Source of the DNA: Valencia hispanica
Lineage: Eukaryota; Chordata; Actinopteri; Cyprinodontiformes; Valenciidae
Length of the DNA: 64,000 nucleotides
Direction of reading: 5' to 3'
NCBI GenBank assembly: GCA_963556495.2
Contig: OY747712.1
Location: forward strand, 13,194,735 to 13,258,734
Of this stretch, positions 11,890 to 23,699 are shown piece by piece (position 1 is the first letter of the stretch; the number at the start of each line of letters is the position of its first letter). A program made the translations under genes and the position numbers. The notes beneath the pieces were generated by a model. That model saw nothing but the letters and a program-made list of their open reading frames with translations. It made no database searches and had not been told where the DNA came from.

Positions 11890-13042
11890 AAAACTGTGAT
11901 GGCTAGCATTAGACTGGTGTTTTTGACAATTCAGAATCCAACTCAAGAAAAGCGGACCCTAAGCAGCAAGCTGCCACCACCATGCTTCTCTGTACATTTA
12001 GTGATGTGTGTTCTGAGTTTACTTAAAACCTCCACATTTATTTCATCAGACCATAGCACATTTTATACTTATACCTTCGGGAGTCTTCAAATTATTTTTT
12101 TTGCTAATTATAGCTGAGCGCTGATGTTGGACCCTACGCCATTACCCAAACACACAAAGAATACAGTGGAACCCGTATTCATGGTGCTTAGGGACCACAG
12201 TCGACCATAAATACTTGCGACCCCCTTTAAATATGTTTAAACATCAAATATATCTTAAAATGCCTTCATGTGCACAATGAAAACTGTCTTAGGACGGCAG
12301 TTGAAGCTAATTTCTACAATCCTCCTTATTTCCAAGGAAAATGAATGGGGCTCCTGGATTAGCTGCTTTGAAAACGGCAGGCAAAAGCGTGTCACGTAAC
12401 ATTCGGCCCTTTATTTCAGCTTCTCAAGCTGTATTTTCTTTTGAAGATTTTAGGTATGCTCTACCCAAAAATCCGCGAATAGGCAGATTTTCCGCAAATA
12501 ATTGAGTCACATTACACAGAAAAATCGATGAATAGATAAATCCATGAATTCTGAACCTCAAATAAGTGGGGGGTCCACTGTACAGGAGTTTTCCATATCT
12601 GTACAACATAGCTAGTACTCGTGAGAAATTCCTGCAGCTCTTTTCCTGTTGCTGGTAGCCTCCCTTCTGGTCTTTTTTGAAGGGATGTCCAGTTCTTGAC
12701 TGTATTTTCTCCACTTAATGACTGTCTTCACAGTATTCCATGATATATTTACTTTTCTCCTGAGTAAGACTTTTTGATATTGAGATCCATCTGATACTTT
12801 CGAGGTAAAATGTGAGGAAAAGTCAACTGAAACAGAACGTTATTTGAGGTTAATTAGAGGCACGGAAACGATGATTAAAAGGAGTTATAATGCGATGGTT
12901 ATTCCTGAACACAAAAACATTTCAAATTATGCATAGGAGTGTGCACACTTATGCAGACAAATTATTTGATACATTTTCTTGGTTTTCATGTTTTCCATTA
13001 AAGAAAAGCCTGGCATTTTAAATGTGTCTAGACTTTTTTTTT
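11890..13042 (-). pseudogene. Tc1-like transposon relic (family B), split by a MITE
   Basis: The minus strand reads the 5' half of a second Tc1-like element. The terminal and 5' non-coding part lies at about 12800-13042, including GTGTGCACACTTATGCA near 12940. The helix-turn-helix with VKTVIKWRKYS lies at about 12690-12790. Further on come NVLWSDE around the first catalytic Asp (about 12040) and a HGGGS-type block (about 11975). Several frame changes and stops are present and the 3' half is gone. The pogo-like MITE at 12164-12580 interrupts it. It is probably unrelated in age to the neighbouring family A relic, although the orientation is the same. Confidence 0.65.
12164..12580. mobile_element. 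pogo/Tigger-like MITE with TA duplication
   Basis: The element runs from CAGTGGAACCCGTATTC (12164) to GGGGGGTCCACTG (12580). Its ends are inverted repeats sharing CAGTGGA followed by a C-rich stretch. A TA flanks each side (12162-12163 and 12581-12582), as expected for Tc1/mariner-pogo insertions. It is 417 bp and non-coding. It interrupts a Tc1-like transposase relic and is therefore younger than it. Confidence 0.75.
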
Positions 13043-14309
13043 TCATCTCCACCGCAGAAAGAACCCTTTGCGTTAACCGATTTTCATTGGAGTGAGAAGT
13101 AAAGTCAATATAGTTCGTTTTATTTCCTTCGGCTCAAACTCGAGTCCTGAGTAAACTGAAAGTTTGTCGAGATTAAAGCTCCGACGCTGAAAGACTATTC
13201 CTGGAAGAAATGATGGCTCCTAAAACCACAGACCCATCGCAGCTTCTGTTCTCCTGCACAGAATAATAAATGACTTTGGCATTCTTTAGTCCTTCAGTCC
13301 TGACCTCCAATAGCTCCCTCTTCACCCATGAGGCCCTTCCCAGCATCTGGCCATGCTTTATTTCCCCCTTGCAAGAGTGAGCATGTCGGGGTGGATGTGA
13401 GTTGCTCCCTGTGGACCCTGATGATGAAACAGAGCATTTACATTAGCCCGGTGAATCAGGAGCCACGGCATGCTGCCAACTCTCGATCTCAGAGCTTACA
13501 GCCAGACCATGTGGTGTGTTTAATGTCAGGGGAATCCAGGCCATTCTCAGAGACAAAGACAAACTGGCAGAGAGTCAGATCATAAAGTCAGATAAACAAT
13601 AATACTCAGCAAGTTAATTAGCTGTTACTGCTGCAGCCAAAACCAGTTCGAAGCCAAAAAAGAGAGATGGCCCTCTGAACCCCGGCCAGTAATTACCAGT
13701 GAGTGGAGTTAGAAAGGAGAGAGAGCCTGACCCTCAATCTCCTGTTTTGGATGGACAGCGGGTTGCTCTGTTAGTAGGTAATTCAGAATAGAGAGGAATT
13801 GGAAATTACCGTTAACGCAAACTGCAATCATCCGCCCAAGCAGCAACCATCAAGGAGGAATTGACTTCAGCTTTCAGCACGCTTGTCAATAAAGATTCAA
13901 ATGGGGGCGGCTTGCAATGGGGCATGAGAGCTGCATTTTGTACGAAGGCCTAAATGTGAGTTTCCATTAGCTGGAGTGGTGGATGAACACATTAATGATA
14001 GCAAAATTTTAGCAAGCACTGCATTATGCTGAAGTTTCATGGGAATTAAGAAAAGAGTAAAACCGCAGCTCTTTAGCCGAGATGAATTAAAAAATGGAAG
14101 GAAATTAGAGCAGAAATAGTATGAAAAATGTGGAAAAAACTCATTTAGGTCAGGGAAGAAAGAAACACTGGAACAAATATAAAGAGAGGAGAACAAACAG
14201 AACCAGCTCCACAAAAGAATGAAAAACAGACAAAAAAAATGCACACAGCTACAGCGTTAGATCATTGAGAACCGTGATGGCTTGGAATGTATATCTACGC
14301 TGCAATTGT
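13043..14309. other. Non-repetitive intergenic DNA, possible conserved element
   Basis: No gene is supported. About 13580-14060 is free of recognisable repeats, has several TTAATTA- or AATTACC-type homeodomain-like words and a balanced composition. It is a fair candidate for conserved non-coding DNA, although I cannot test conservation. Confidence 0.3.
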
Positions 14310-14382
14310 TCAATCAATCAATCAAACTTTATTTATAAAGCGCTTTTCACACAAACACTTATTGTTATTTTGCAATTTCTGC

Positions 14383-14432
14383 AACTTTGAGTTGCAGTGT
14401 TTGCAACTTTGAGTTGCAAACTTTGCAACTCA
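14383..14432. repeat. Short direct/inverted repeat cluster
   Basis: The words TTGCAACTTTGAGTTGCA and GCAACTTTGAGTTGCAAAC recur within 50 bases. Each unit is itself nearly palindromic (TGCAACT..AGTTGCA). It sits in the L2 3' UTR. Confidence 0.7.
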
Positions 14433-14847
14433 ATGTGCTTTACAGATTAAAATGACCCCACATAAACCACATTCCCATCCCTCTCCCACAGATTTGAAAG
14501 CATGATCACAATTATATCCTCCCCAACCCACCCACCCAACCCCCATGCACACACACTCTCAAGAGCGACAATAAAAAGGACATTGGGGTGAGTACAGATG
14601 AGCCAGGCAAGGAAACGCCATCAAAGGAGCCATCTGCACCGACAGCAGCACATCAACACCAGCAGCCAAGGCACTGACCCAGGGCGCCCAGAGGAGGTAA
14701 TGCCGAGACCCCCCCCTCCACCCATGCGCTACCCGGAGAGCACCGTGGCAGCCACAGCCGACCACCGCTCCCGAGGCAGAGGGCTCCTACAGAGGAAACA
14801 CTGGAAAGAAGATGAAAATAACAAGTTAAAATATAAAAATAAACGAT

Positions 14848-14887
14848 AGATAGATAGATAGATATATTTACTACTATAGGGGAAATT

Positions 14888-14925
<38 letters not shown>
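14848..14925. repeat. GATA and TA microsatellites
   Basis: A short (TAGA)n run at 14848-14863 is followed by a (TA)n tract at about 14891-14924, within the L2 copy. Confidence 0.9.
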
Positions 14926-14928
<3 letters not shown>

Positions 14929-15330
14929 TGAGCCTGCTTTTAAAAACATGAAGGTTCTATGTGGCCCTGAAGTCCTCCAGCCTGTTCCAGAGGTGAGAGC
15001 CATAGTGCTGGAAAGACGCCTCGCTGTGAGTGTGTGTCCTGACTTTAGGAATGACAAGGAGACGGCTGCCAGAGGGGTGCAGAGACCACGAAGGTTTATA
15101 TGGTAAAAGCAGTTCTGAAAGATAAGAAGGCCCAAGAACATTAAGACACTTAAAAACCATTAAAAGAACCTTAAAATTAAATTTAAGACTGGTGTAATGT
15201 GCTCCCGCCTCCTGGTCTTCATCAGCACACGTGCAGCTGAATTTTGTAGAAGTTGTAAATCTGAGATACTATTTTTAGGAAAACCAGGGCATTACAGTAA
15301 TCAATTCTACTGGTGATAAACTGCTAAAGC

Positions 15331-15813
15331 ATATCCGGTTCTGATTTTGCAAAAATCTAAACATCTGATGATTTGGGGGATATGAATAAGCAAAGAAAAC
15401 ATTTGTTCACAGCATTACTGGCTTGTAGAATAACATAAATAAATGGATTTAGTTTTGAACTGGGAGTAATAGAAATTACTTCAGGTCTGACTATCATGGA
15501 CAAGTAAGCATTTTTTGAAAATTTGGTTATATGTTAGGAATATCTTAATGTAACCCTACTGTTACTGATCTAGTTTTGTTTACACCAATGTATCAAATAA
15601 TATTTTTAAGCTTTTCAGTCCACCTGAATGAATTCTCCTCATTTGCAGCACCAATTAGATGTGGAGTCCTTCGTGGCACATTTCTATGTACTGTTCAGTT
15701 TTCAATATAGATGCAGATTTCGGGTTTCATCTTAAAACATTTATTTCAATGACTCTGCAGATGATTTACTAATTTACTTAAACTGATAGCAAATTACTCT
15801 AATAGACTATGCA
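15331..15813. other. Unassigned AT-rich spacer
   Basis: No gene or clear repeat end is visible between the L2 copy and the Tc1-like element. Confidence 0.4.
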
Positions 15814-17166
15814 CAGGTAAAACTCAAAAAATTTAAATATCCTGCAAAAGTTCATATATTTGAGTAATTCAACTTAAAAGCTGAAACTAATATATGATAT
15901 AGACTCATTACATGCAAAGTGAGACATTTCAAGCCTTTATTTGTTATACTTTTGATGATTATGGCTTAGAACTCATGAAAACCCCAAATTCAAAATCTAA
16001 AAAAAATAGAATATTGTAAAAAGGTTCCATGTTTTAGGCTCAAAGTGTCACATTCTAATCAGCTAATTAATCCAAAACACCTACAAAGGGTTCCTGAACC
16101 TTAAAATGGTCTCTCATTCTGGTTCAGTAGGAATCACAATCATGGGGAAGGCTACTGATCTGACAGTTGAGCAGAAAACCTTCATCGACACCCTCCATAA
16201 AGAAGGAAGCCTCAAAAGGTAATTGCAGGTTAGAGGTTGGATGTTCCCAAAGTGCTGTATCAAAGCACATTAATAGAAAGTTATATGAAAGGGAAAAGTG
16301 TGGAAGAAAAAGGTGCACAAGCAGCAGGGATGAGCGCAGCCTGGAGAGGATTGTCAGGAAAAGGCCATTTAAAAGTGTTGGGGACCTTCACAAGGAGAGG
16401 ACTCTGGCTGGAGTTAGTGCATCAAGAGCCATCACACAGACGGATCCAGGACATGGGCTTCAAATGTCATATTCTTCTCGTCAAGCCGCTCTGGAACAAC
16501 AAACAGAAGTGTCTTACCTGAGCTAAAGAAAAAAATAACTGCAAATATTGCATCTCATTTGGAAACCAAGGTCCCAGAGTCTGGAGAAAGAATGGACTGG
16601 CAGACGATCCAAGATGCTTGAAGTCCAGTGTGAAGTTTCCACAGTCTATGTTGATTTGGAGAGCCATGTCATCTACTGGTGTTGGTCCACTTTATTAATT
16701 CCAGAGTCAACGCAGCCATCTACCAGGACACTTTGGAGCACTTCATTCTTCCTTCTGCAGACGACCTTATTGGAGATGTTGACTTCATTTTCCAGCAGGA
16801 CTTTCCACCTGCCCACACTGCCAAAAGTACCAAAACCTGGTTCAATCACCATAGGATTACTGCGCTTCATTGGCCAGCAAACTCGCCTGACCTGAACCTC
16901 GTAGAGAATCCATGGGGCATTGCCAAGAAAAAGTTGAAGGACATGAGACGGAACAATGCAGAAGAGCTGAAGGCCGCTACTGAAGCATCCTGGTCTTCCA
17001 TAACAGCTCAGCAGTGCCACAGGCTGATAGCATCCATGCCACGCTGTATTGAGGCAGTAATTGATGCAAAAGTGGCACAAACCATGTATTGAGTACATAT
17101 GCATGATTGTACATTTCAGAGGGCTGACATTTCTCTATTTAAAATGGTTGTTTTATTGATTTCATG
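15814..17166 (+). mobile_element. Tc1-like transposon, 3' terminal repeat missing
   Basis: The left end starts near ACAGGTAAAACTCAAAAAAT, matching the ACAGGTGCATCTCAATAAAT-type end of a Tc1-like family found in fish and frogs. A long 5' non-coding part follows, then the transposase relic (16142-17092). After the stop codon the expected 3' non-coding region begins (GAGTACATATGCATG) but breaks off near 17166, before the right terminal repeat. The copy cannot have intact ends and is a fossil. Confidence 0.8.
16142..17092 (+). pseudogene. Tc1-like DD34E transposase pseudogene
   Basis: This is a decayed cut-and-paste transposase. It opens with MGKATDLTVEQKTFIDTLHK, followed by a broken helix-turn-helix DNA-binding region with SQSAVSKHINRKLY and KCGRKRC in changed frames. 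The linker carries RITQTDPGH-like remains. The first catalytic Asp is missing because a stretch of about 50 bases present in intact relatives is absent near 16540. The C-terminal frame 16679-17092 is well kept: the second Asp in DFIFQQDFPPAHTAKST, the Glu in SPDLNLVENPWG, and the end at VAQTMY. Frame changes and a nonsense codon near 16220 rule out activity. The reference for the missing part is remembered family structure, not an alignment. Confidence 0.85.
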
Positions 17167-17169
17167 TCA

Positions 17170-17689
17170 AATCTGTTATGTTTGCAGAGAGACTCTGGAG
17201 CGAACACACTTGACTCCGACCACGAGAAATCAGTTAAATGTAGATTTATTGTTGCGAGTTTGTTTTTAGGGTTGGATGGAGGATCCAGCACCGGAACGAG
17301 GATGAACAGGGAGTCTTGTGAGTGGAACGTCTCTGGAAGGAGCATTGGAAGTGAATAGCGTACTGAGAAGTTACGATAGTGAATCTTACTTGAAAATGAA
17401 GGAGAGGATCTTTGGGAGGCGAGGTAGGTGAATCCAATGTGTCTGTGACCGGCAGAGGTGTGGATTGTGTTGATGGTCTTTTTCTTTCCTTTTCTCTCAG
17501 GTTCTTTAAGCTTTTGGGTATGTATGGATGGGGATATATGGGCTTACAAAGGAGCGACTAGGAAGGTGAGTTGGAGAACCAGGAGGGAGCAGACGTTCAA
17601 TGGCTGTGGCAGCAGCGGGAGGAGAACAGGTTCAGGAACTCAGGGAGGACTGCGAGGAAGAGACAAAGTGTTCACTCTCCAGTCCAGTC
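17170..17689. other. Unassigned, G-rich repeat-like stretch
   Basis: It starts at the point where the Tc1-like element is cut and is purine-rich on the + strand. No domain is visible in any frame. It may be the 3' side of the LINE fragment that follows, on the minus strand. Confidence 0.3.
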
Positions 17690-17950
17690 TGTTGTCCAGG
17701 TATTTATATTCCTCAACCACCTCTTCTTCTCTTATGATGCAAACAGTGTTTGACTCTTTTTAAATCTACAATCATCTCCTTTGTTTTGTTCACTTTCAAG
17801 ATGAGAAGATTGTTTCCACACCATGTTACAAAGCGGTCCTCCAGTTCTCGGTATTCAACAAAAACCTATGATTTTACTAACTAGTAAAATGTTAAGTCAT
17901 CTGCATACAACAGTCTTCTTCGGAAGTGTAGGGAGGATGTTATTTTGTAT
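17690..17950 (-). pseudogene. Rex1/CR1-like LINE reverse-transcriptase fragment
   Basis: On the minus strand three conserved blocks of a non-LTR reverse transcriptase occur in the correct order. These are LLYADD (YADD at 17896-17907, motif C of the active site), then KVNKTKEMIVDLK (about 17763-17795), then EEYKYLG (about 17697-17715). Frame changes separate the blocks, so no product is possible. The rest of the element is absent. The clade is judged from the KTKEMIVDF-type block. Confidence 0.65.
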
Positions 17951-20400
17951 TGTTTTTGTGAATGTATTGCATAATACCAAACAAATGTTCTTCTTTGTGA
18001 TATAAATGTTTGGAATAAAACTCATATCTCATTAGTATAAAATCAAAGCAAGAGAGCCCATCGGGTCAGAAGGGTTTTTCCATCTGTGAAGTTAGACCCG
18101 GAGTGTTGAATCACAGTTTATGAACCAACTGATCTACCTCTTTACCCCCAAATCAGCCACCCCTGAAACTAGATTCCCTTCTCCATCACGCCTCAGGAAG
18201 CAATTTAATTAAGACCTGGTTAGAGCAAAGGCTTCCCATCACCTTATTCTTCATGCATTCACAGCCATGGAAAACAAACAAATCCCCAAAAGGACATTGT
18301 CCTGACCCAGTACACCAAATGTAAATACAACCATGCAAATAGGTTGTGTTGTAATACTGTGATTTACTAAATAAGTAAGAAGGATTCAATAGTGTTTTGG
18401 GATTTATTTTTATAAGAATGGGACTAATGATTGACACAGGAAATTGAGTCCAGCTTTGGGTTTTCAAATTTACCTCAAGTTTAATTTGAATGAGCTTCAT
18501 GTTGCTTGGCCCCACATACAAATAAAATCTACCAATTTCCTACTTTAAAAGAGAGCTAGGGGTTACTTTTATGTTAACAATGTGTTGTTTTGGCAAAAGA
18601 CAAAAACAACATCCCTACATTTCTATAGGAACAAAATTTGTTGCACCATAATCAGTTTTAGCATCAACAAATGGAAATTAGTATGTATATATTTTCTACA
18701 TTTCAGACATTTTTGAGTCATTTTATTAAACTAAACAAAGCACAAATAACTGTATTAAGAAATTTGATCAAATTGTTCCAAGTTACTTAAGATTTATTTG
18801 GTTGTTATGTCTTGGCTTGGTAAAAAAAAGAACACATGATGCACATGTTTAAATCTTTATAAATACTCGGACTCCTCAGACCTTGTACTGAGAATGAGCA
18901 TCCTTATGCAGCTGATTATTTCCTGAGTTACATAAAAATCCACATATTCTTTTCCCAAATAGAGGAAATAGAAGAAAAACAGCGTGTTGTTATCCTCAGT
19001 TAATGTAATTGGAAAATTATTGTTTGAATGAAAAACAGATGCCAAAATGAGGTATTTAGAAAGACAACTCACATGAATTTTGTCCGTCACTCCTAAGGAT
19101 TGTTACAACTGCTGTTGTAAAGTTATTTGTTTTTAAAAAAATATGCAGATTTGAGTATGTAGATGGATAAATACGGATTGGTTCACTAAGTGGAGAGGAA
19201 GACCTATGTTGTGAGTCTGGAGGTTTGGTCTGTGTAGTGGTTGTGAATTAACATAAGTTCCACAGTAATCCACTGTAGGGCACACCGGAGGCACCAGTCT
19301 CAGCTTTCAGCTGAAGATCAGAAGGAGGATAAAGGACAGCTGGAAGCCAGTCACTCATTGCCTCAGTGTTAGCCTTTGTGGTAACATTTCTAGCCCTTCA
19401 TGAATCCTCCAGTTATTTCCTGTTTATTCTTGAGCGTTACCTTCTCCTTGTCTTCCGTCTCCAAGTTCTGATTTCAAGTCCTCATGCTCCTGAGCCCCAG
19501 ATCTCTCGCCTTCAGACCCATACCTCCATTCAAGGATTTCCTGGTTTAATCTCCACTACTGATTCCAGCTTCCTCGTTTCACCTACTTCCTCCTGCTGTA
19601 TTCCAATCCATACTTGCCTTTCTCTGTCAAACTCCTTGGCTCACTCTTCATCACCATCCGCATGCCTCCTGTCTGCCCTCCAATACCTTCCTGTGAGAAC
19701 TCACGCTCTTATCATTCTCAATCATAATCCATCTCCAGCTCACTTTCTCAGCTCACCTCCAGCATCCAGTTCAGCCACCACAACGGTCATCCTCCAGCTT
19801 TGCTCTCTCCCCTGGCGTCTCCACTTCATCATCACTGTAAGCATTTATCATTACAAGAATCATCCTGAATATTTTTCTTTACTCATCATCTGTTCATCAT
19901 TGGATCTACCTTCATTATCATTTCAATAAACCTTTTAAAATCGGTATGGTCTCCTAAGAGTTTCGTGCATAAGGGTCAGACAAATATCTAAAACCATCAC
20001 AGCCCATCATTCATCATCTGCTCATCCCAACCAGACACATCTTCAAATCTGTATGTTATATCATGGAATTTGTTAAGGTGGCCAATCTATTTTGATCACA
20101 GTTTTATCATGTTTATCAGTGTTAAAATTAAAATGATAGGTCTGATGGATCATCTTTATTTGGTCTAGCCACACCTAGACAGGCCATTACATGAATTGGG
20201 GACTGGTCCAGGATAGCATCATCTTTTAAGATAAAAAAAAAGGTTCAGGGCAGCTTGTATTAGATTATTACAAATTTGTTCATAAAGAACAAATAAATGC
20301 AGAAAACAGATAAAAGCAACTTTCTGTTGTGAGAATTAGGAAAAGTTGAATTGCAACACTTGCATCTGGGGGTGCTTTTGAAAAACTAATAGTAAACCAA
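17951..20400. other. Unassigned intergenic DNA
   Basis: No gene is supported. About 19330-19960 is C-rich with the low-complexity 187-codon frame 19366-19929 and ends in TTTCAATAAACC. It resembles 9440-9950 and is probably the tail or LTR of an unclassified retroelement. The rest is plain AT-rich DNA. Confidence 0.35.
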
Positions 20401-20402
20401 GT

Positions 20403-20666
20403 TAAAGCTGCAAACAGCCTCGAACGGCACTCACAGCTCAGCGCCATTCCAGCTTGTGTCGCCATAAGACACCGCCATCTCGACGGCACTTTGATCCAAA
20501 ATGGCTGACCCTTTAATCGGGTTTGGACCATGGCCCAAGATACTTTTTTGTAGGCCCTGAGAGACTACATATGTGTACTGAATTTCATAGTCCTCTGATA
20601 AAGTTTGGCTTTAGGCTGATTGTTTCGTTGCTTCTAGAATATGCTGTGGAGGAATTATGCCACACC
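20403..20666 (+). repeat. Interspersed fish repeat, left part
   Basis: It begins with AACGGCACTCACAGC and includes AAAATGGCTGACC and TTTCATAGTCCTCTGA, the 5' part of a common non-coding fish repeat. It stops at GCCACACCC, where a hAT-like element begins; the right part resumes at about 21931. Confidence 0.5.
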
Positions 20667-21930
20667 CACTTTGAGCAACGTCAGATGTGTGCACTGTGGT
20701 CATGCCAGCATCGCATCCATCCAGTTTACATAGTTTATTAAAGTAATCAAATTACAGCATTTAAATTTCTGTGAGAATACTTTTTTATTAAGTACATTAT
20801 CCCACTTACAATGAAAATGACAAAGATCTTATTCATGACCTGTGTAGTGTGTTAACACTATTGTAAGTATAAATATTTCATTGTAACTGTGGAGAAACAT
20901 GAACTGCCAAGTAAGCCAAGCTGACTATGAACTCAAATTCTGAAAACATACTTAACATTTTTATTTTAAAGGTCTGACTTGTATTATAAGCATGAGCCAT
21001 TGAGTGAAGCTCTTGCTGAGCACTGGGTAAAAGTAACTGTTTGTCTGCAAAATACAGTTTATAATCACACCATTATTCTGTATTTCTGCTACTCATAAAC
21101 TGGCATTTAATGATCAATTTTCATAAATGAACATTGTAAATGCATGACACTAGATAAGCACAAATCTGATTAAGGACTTAAATTTAACTTTATTTTTGTC
21201 GTCTGTCCTTCTCACGTATCCAGTGGTTGTACACGCTGTTGCTGGCCTCATCTGCTTGCAGCTTTGACTCTATGCGCATCAGCTGATCCAAATGGTCCCC
21301 TTCAAGACAATTTCTCGATTGCTGTTTTGATACAATTCATTAAACTAAAGCCTCTTTCACAGTCTGCGCGGGATGCTTGAAATGTAGCACAAATATCGAT
21401 TGATTAGCTGCGTAAATACGTATGTGAATCGCATCATTGGATGGAGCAGCCAGCCACTGGTCACTCAGTGACATAAACGTTATTGTCTTGAAGCAAAATG
21501 TTTTAACCCAAATGCAGAATCAAACAGCGAGATCAAACACGTTTCTGAGTGGAATAAAACGAAAACTTCAGACGTTTTCAGAACATCCCATAATCCCCTT
21601 TTCATTAAAGAAAATTCCACCAAAACGCTACAGACTTTTTAAAATAAATCAAGCACATTTCACAGCCCATGAACTTGGCGCTGTCAGCCGCTCTGTGCAC
21701 AGACGAAAGCGCTCCGCTCCTATATAAACAGTAGGATCGGAGTTTGTGTCTGGATTTATTTTTTTTTTTTTTTTTTTACCGTAGTCCTATTTGCATACCC
21801 GTGTCTATCTTTAATCTGTGTTGTGTCAGTGTGCGGGTCTCTGCCGCTCTGTGCACAGAGCAGATTTTCTGTGCGAGAAGACTGTCAGCAGTGTCCAATT
21901 GCGCAGGCGCGCAGCTTAGAGGGAACATTG
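20667..21930 (-). mobile_element. hAT-like element relic
   Basis: On the minus strand the 5' end is CAATGTTCCCTCTAAGCTGC (21930 downwards), a typical end of a fish hAT family. The C-terminal dimerisation region of the transposase lies near 21215-21400, with ERGFSLMNCIKTAIEKL and, after a frame change, DQLMRIESKLQ. The proposed 8-bp target duplication is GCCACACC (20659-20666) and GCTACGCC (21931-21938), each one transition away from GCCACGCC. Most of the transposase is deleted, leaving a non-autonomous relic. The left terminus is inferred. Confidence 0.55.
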
Positions 21931-22790
21931 GCTACGCCCACCAAAAAATTACATGTATATCTTTTAGGGGTTGGACTAATAACCATCTTGTGTAATCTGG
22001 TATGGATGAAATAATTTTGTGGAAATTAGACGTATGGCCTGTTCGTGAGGGCAAATTCGCCACTCGGCCAAGGCCACACCCCATTTACAAACGTCTCTGT
22101 ACAGTACGCCTGGTTACATCAATTTGTCTTCTGTCACTTGGTAAAGTTTGATGTTGATTAGGTCAAGGGTGTAAAATATGGACCTTTCAAAGCAAAACAT
22201 TACACTTCCTTTTCTCAGGAGATGGTGTCAGGATTTGACCAATGAATTTTGTTGGGAACCTGATGGTGACCAATCACTGCAGGTTTCATGTGTATTTTAG
22301 TTTATTTGTAGGAGTTATAAAAAAAATTCTTCTTCCAGGGACCGCCCTTTCAACATGCACAAAAAGTCAGGATTTTCATAACTTTAGATCCCCCAAGCAT
22401 AAAGGCCATAAAGACCAAATTTCAAAATGGGGCAAAATTAGTCAATCCAAGATGGCCGACTTCCTGTTTGTTTTGGACAATGATGTTTAGAGACTTTTAG
22501 GTAGGCCTTGGTAAGTTCAACAAGTGTACCAAATTTCATAGCTCTACAATTAAAAATGTAAATCAGGAGGGTGTTCTGAAGCATCCAGGGGGACGCTTTA
22601 GAGTCATTTTTGTTGCGACGTTTGCAAAATCCCTAAAATACATACATTTCAAGGATTCGTGCTTCCACAAAATCTGATGAGTGTTCACATATGTTTAGGC
22701 CTCCAAAAACTCAATTCATTTGGCGGAAGTAAAATAAACATTTGGAAAACAATAAGTCTTCGCAGTGCTTAGCTGCTCGGGTCTAATAAT
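21931..22790 (+). repeat. Interspersed fish repeat, right part
   Basis: It continues the repeat begun at 20403: ACGCCCACC, then AAGATGGCCGACTTCCTG (near 22449), ACCAAATTTCATAGCTC and a CGCAGTGCTTAGCTGCTCGGG end near 22760-22782. It is non-coding. It became separated from the left part by the hAT-like element. Confidence 0.5.
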
Positions 22791-23699
22791 GAGTTTTAAA
22801 AATGTTACTATTAGGCTGAAGGACCAAAAAAACACTCTACTTCTACAATCTAATCTTTAACCACAATACAGTTGATCTAATACTTATTTATTACTTATTC
22901 TTGAGAGTCAGGACAGGTTTTAAAATCTTTTTTTAAATGTACACTATATTAATTTTAATTTGCTATTTGTGTAAGCTATATAACCATGTAAAGGTGCAGG
23001 TTCTAAATTATATAATATTATATGATAATATTTTAACAAATTAACTTTTTTCCTGAACTTGATTTGTGTCAACTCCGTCAGACACACTAATAAGAATGCA
23101 TTTTTAATTCTTACAGTCCAACAAGAATCTAAATTTCTAAACCATATTGTAATAGGTTTAAGTTACACTTATATGTAATACAATTCAAGATATGCATTTT
23201 AGTTGTAATTTTACACTGAAGAAAACGTGGATCTCTAAAAATCCCTATTTTTAAACTCTGCCTTTGATTTTAATGTAGTAAAAAACAATTCCTTAAATAA
23301 GTAAGACATAAGAGGAAGTAGATCAGATGTGTCTTAATTACATAAAGGCCAGAAAGTGAAGTAGGAATAAACATTTGCTTAAAAAAATAACAAAACATAC
23401 ATCGGATGGTGTTGACCAAGAACTGACGGTGTTGACAAAAATGTGTGAACTACTATTTAACAAACAAAAATGGTTTTACTCTGATGGAGGTAACAATATA
23501 CTAAATCCTTATTTTCATATATTGACTATATTACAAATATATTATGAAATGAATATTACACTGTCTACAACTATCAAAATTAGAATGATGGAAAACATGG
23601 GTCCTTCTCCTGTTCTTCCTTTCTTCTCTCCGTCATCATCTTTCTCTCCATCTTCACTTCCACCTCTTCTGTGTATTTGGGTGTATATGGCAAGTGAAA
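22791..23699. other. Unassigned AT-rich DNA
   Basis: Nothing is recognised. A 122-codon frame at 23375-23743 has no domain. Confidence 0.4.

Larger units (their letters stand above)
14310..15330 (-). mobile_element. L2-clade LINE, 3' part
   Basis: On the minus strand the element ends at about 14310 with AAAGCGC..TATAAATAAAG followed by an ATTG-type tail, as in fish L2 elements. The terminal part of its reverse-transcriptase ORF lies at 14957-15160, with YISELLLPYK-like and SGSRLLVIPKVRTHT motifs and a FQHYGSHLWNRLEDFRA C-terminus. Between them lies the 3' UTR. The copy is strongly 5'-truncated. A (TA)n tract and GATA repeats lie inside it. Confidence 0.7.

Noticed and set aside
19366..19929. 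187-codon open frame
   Set aside because: The same low-complexity C-rich repeat type; no recognisable protein.
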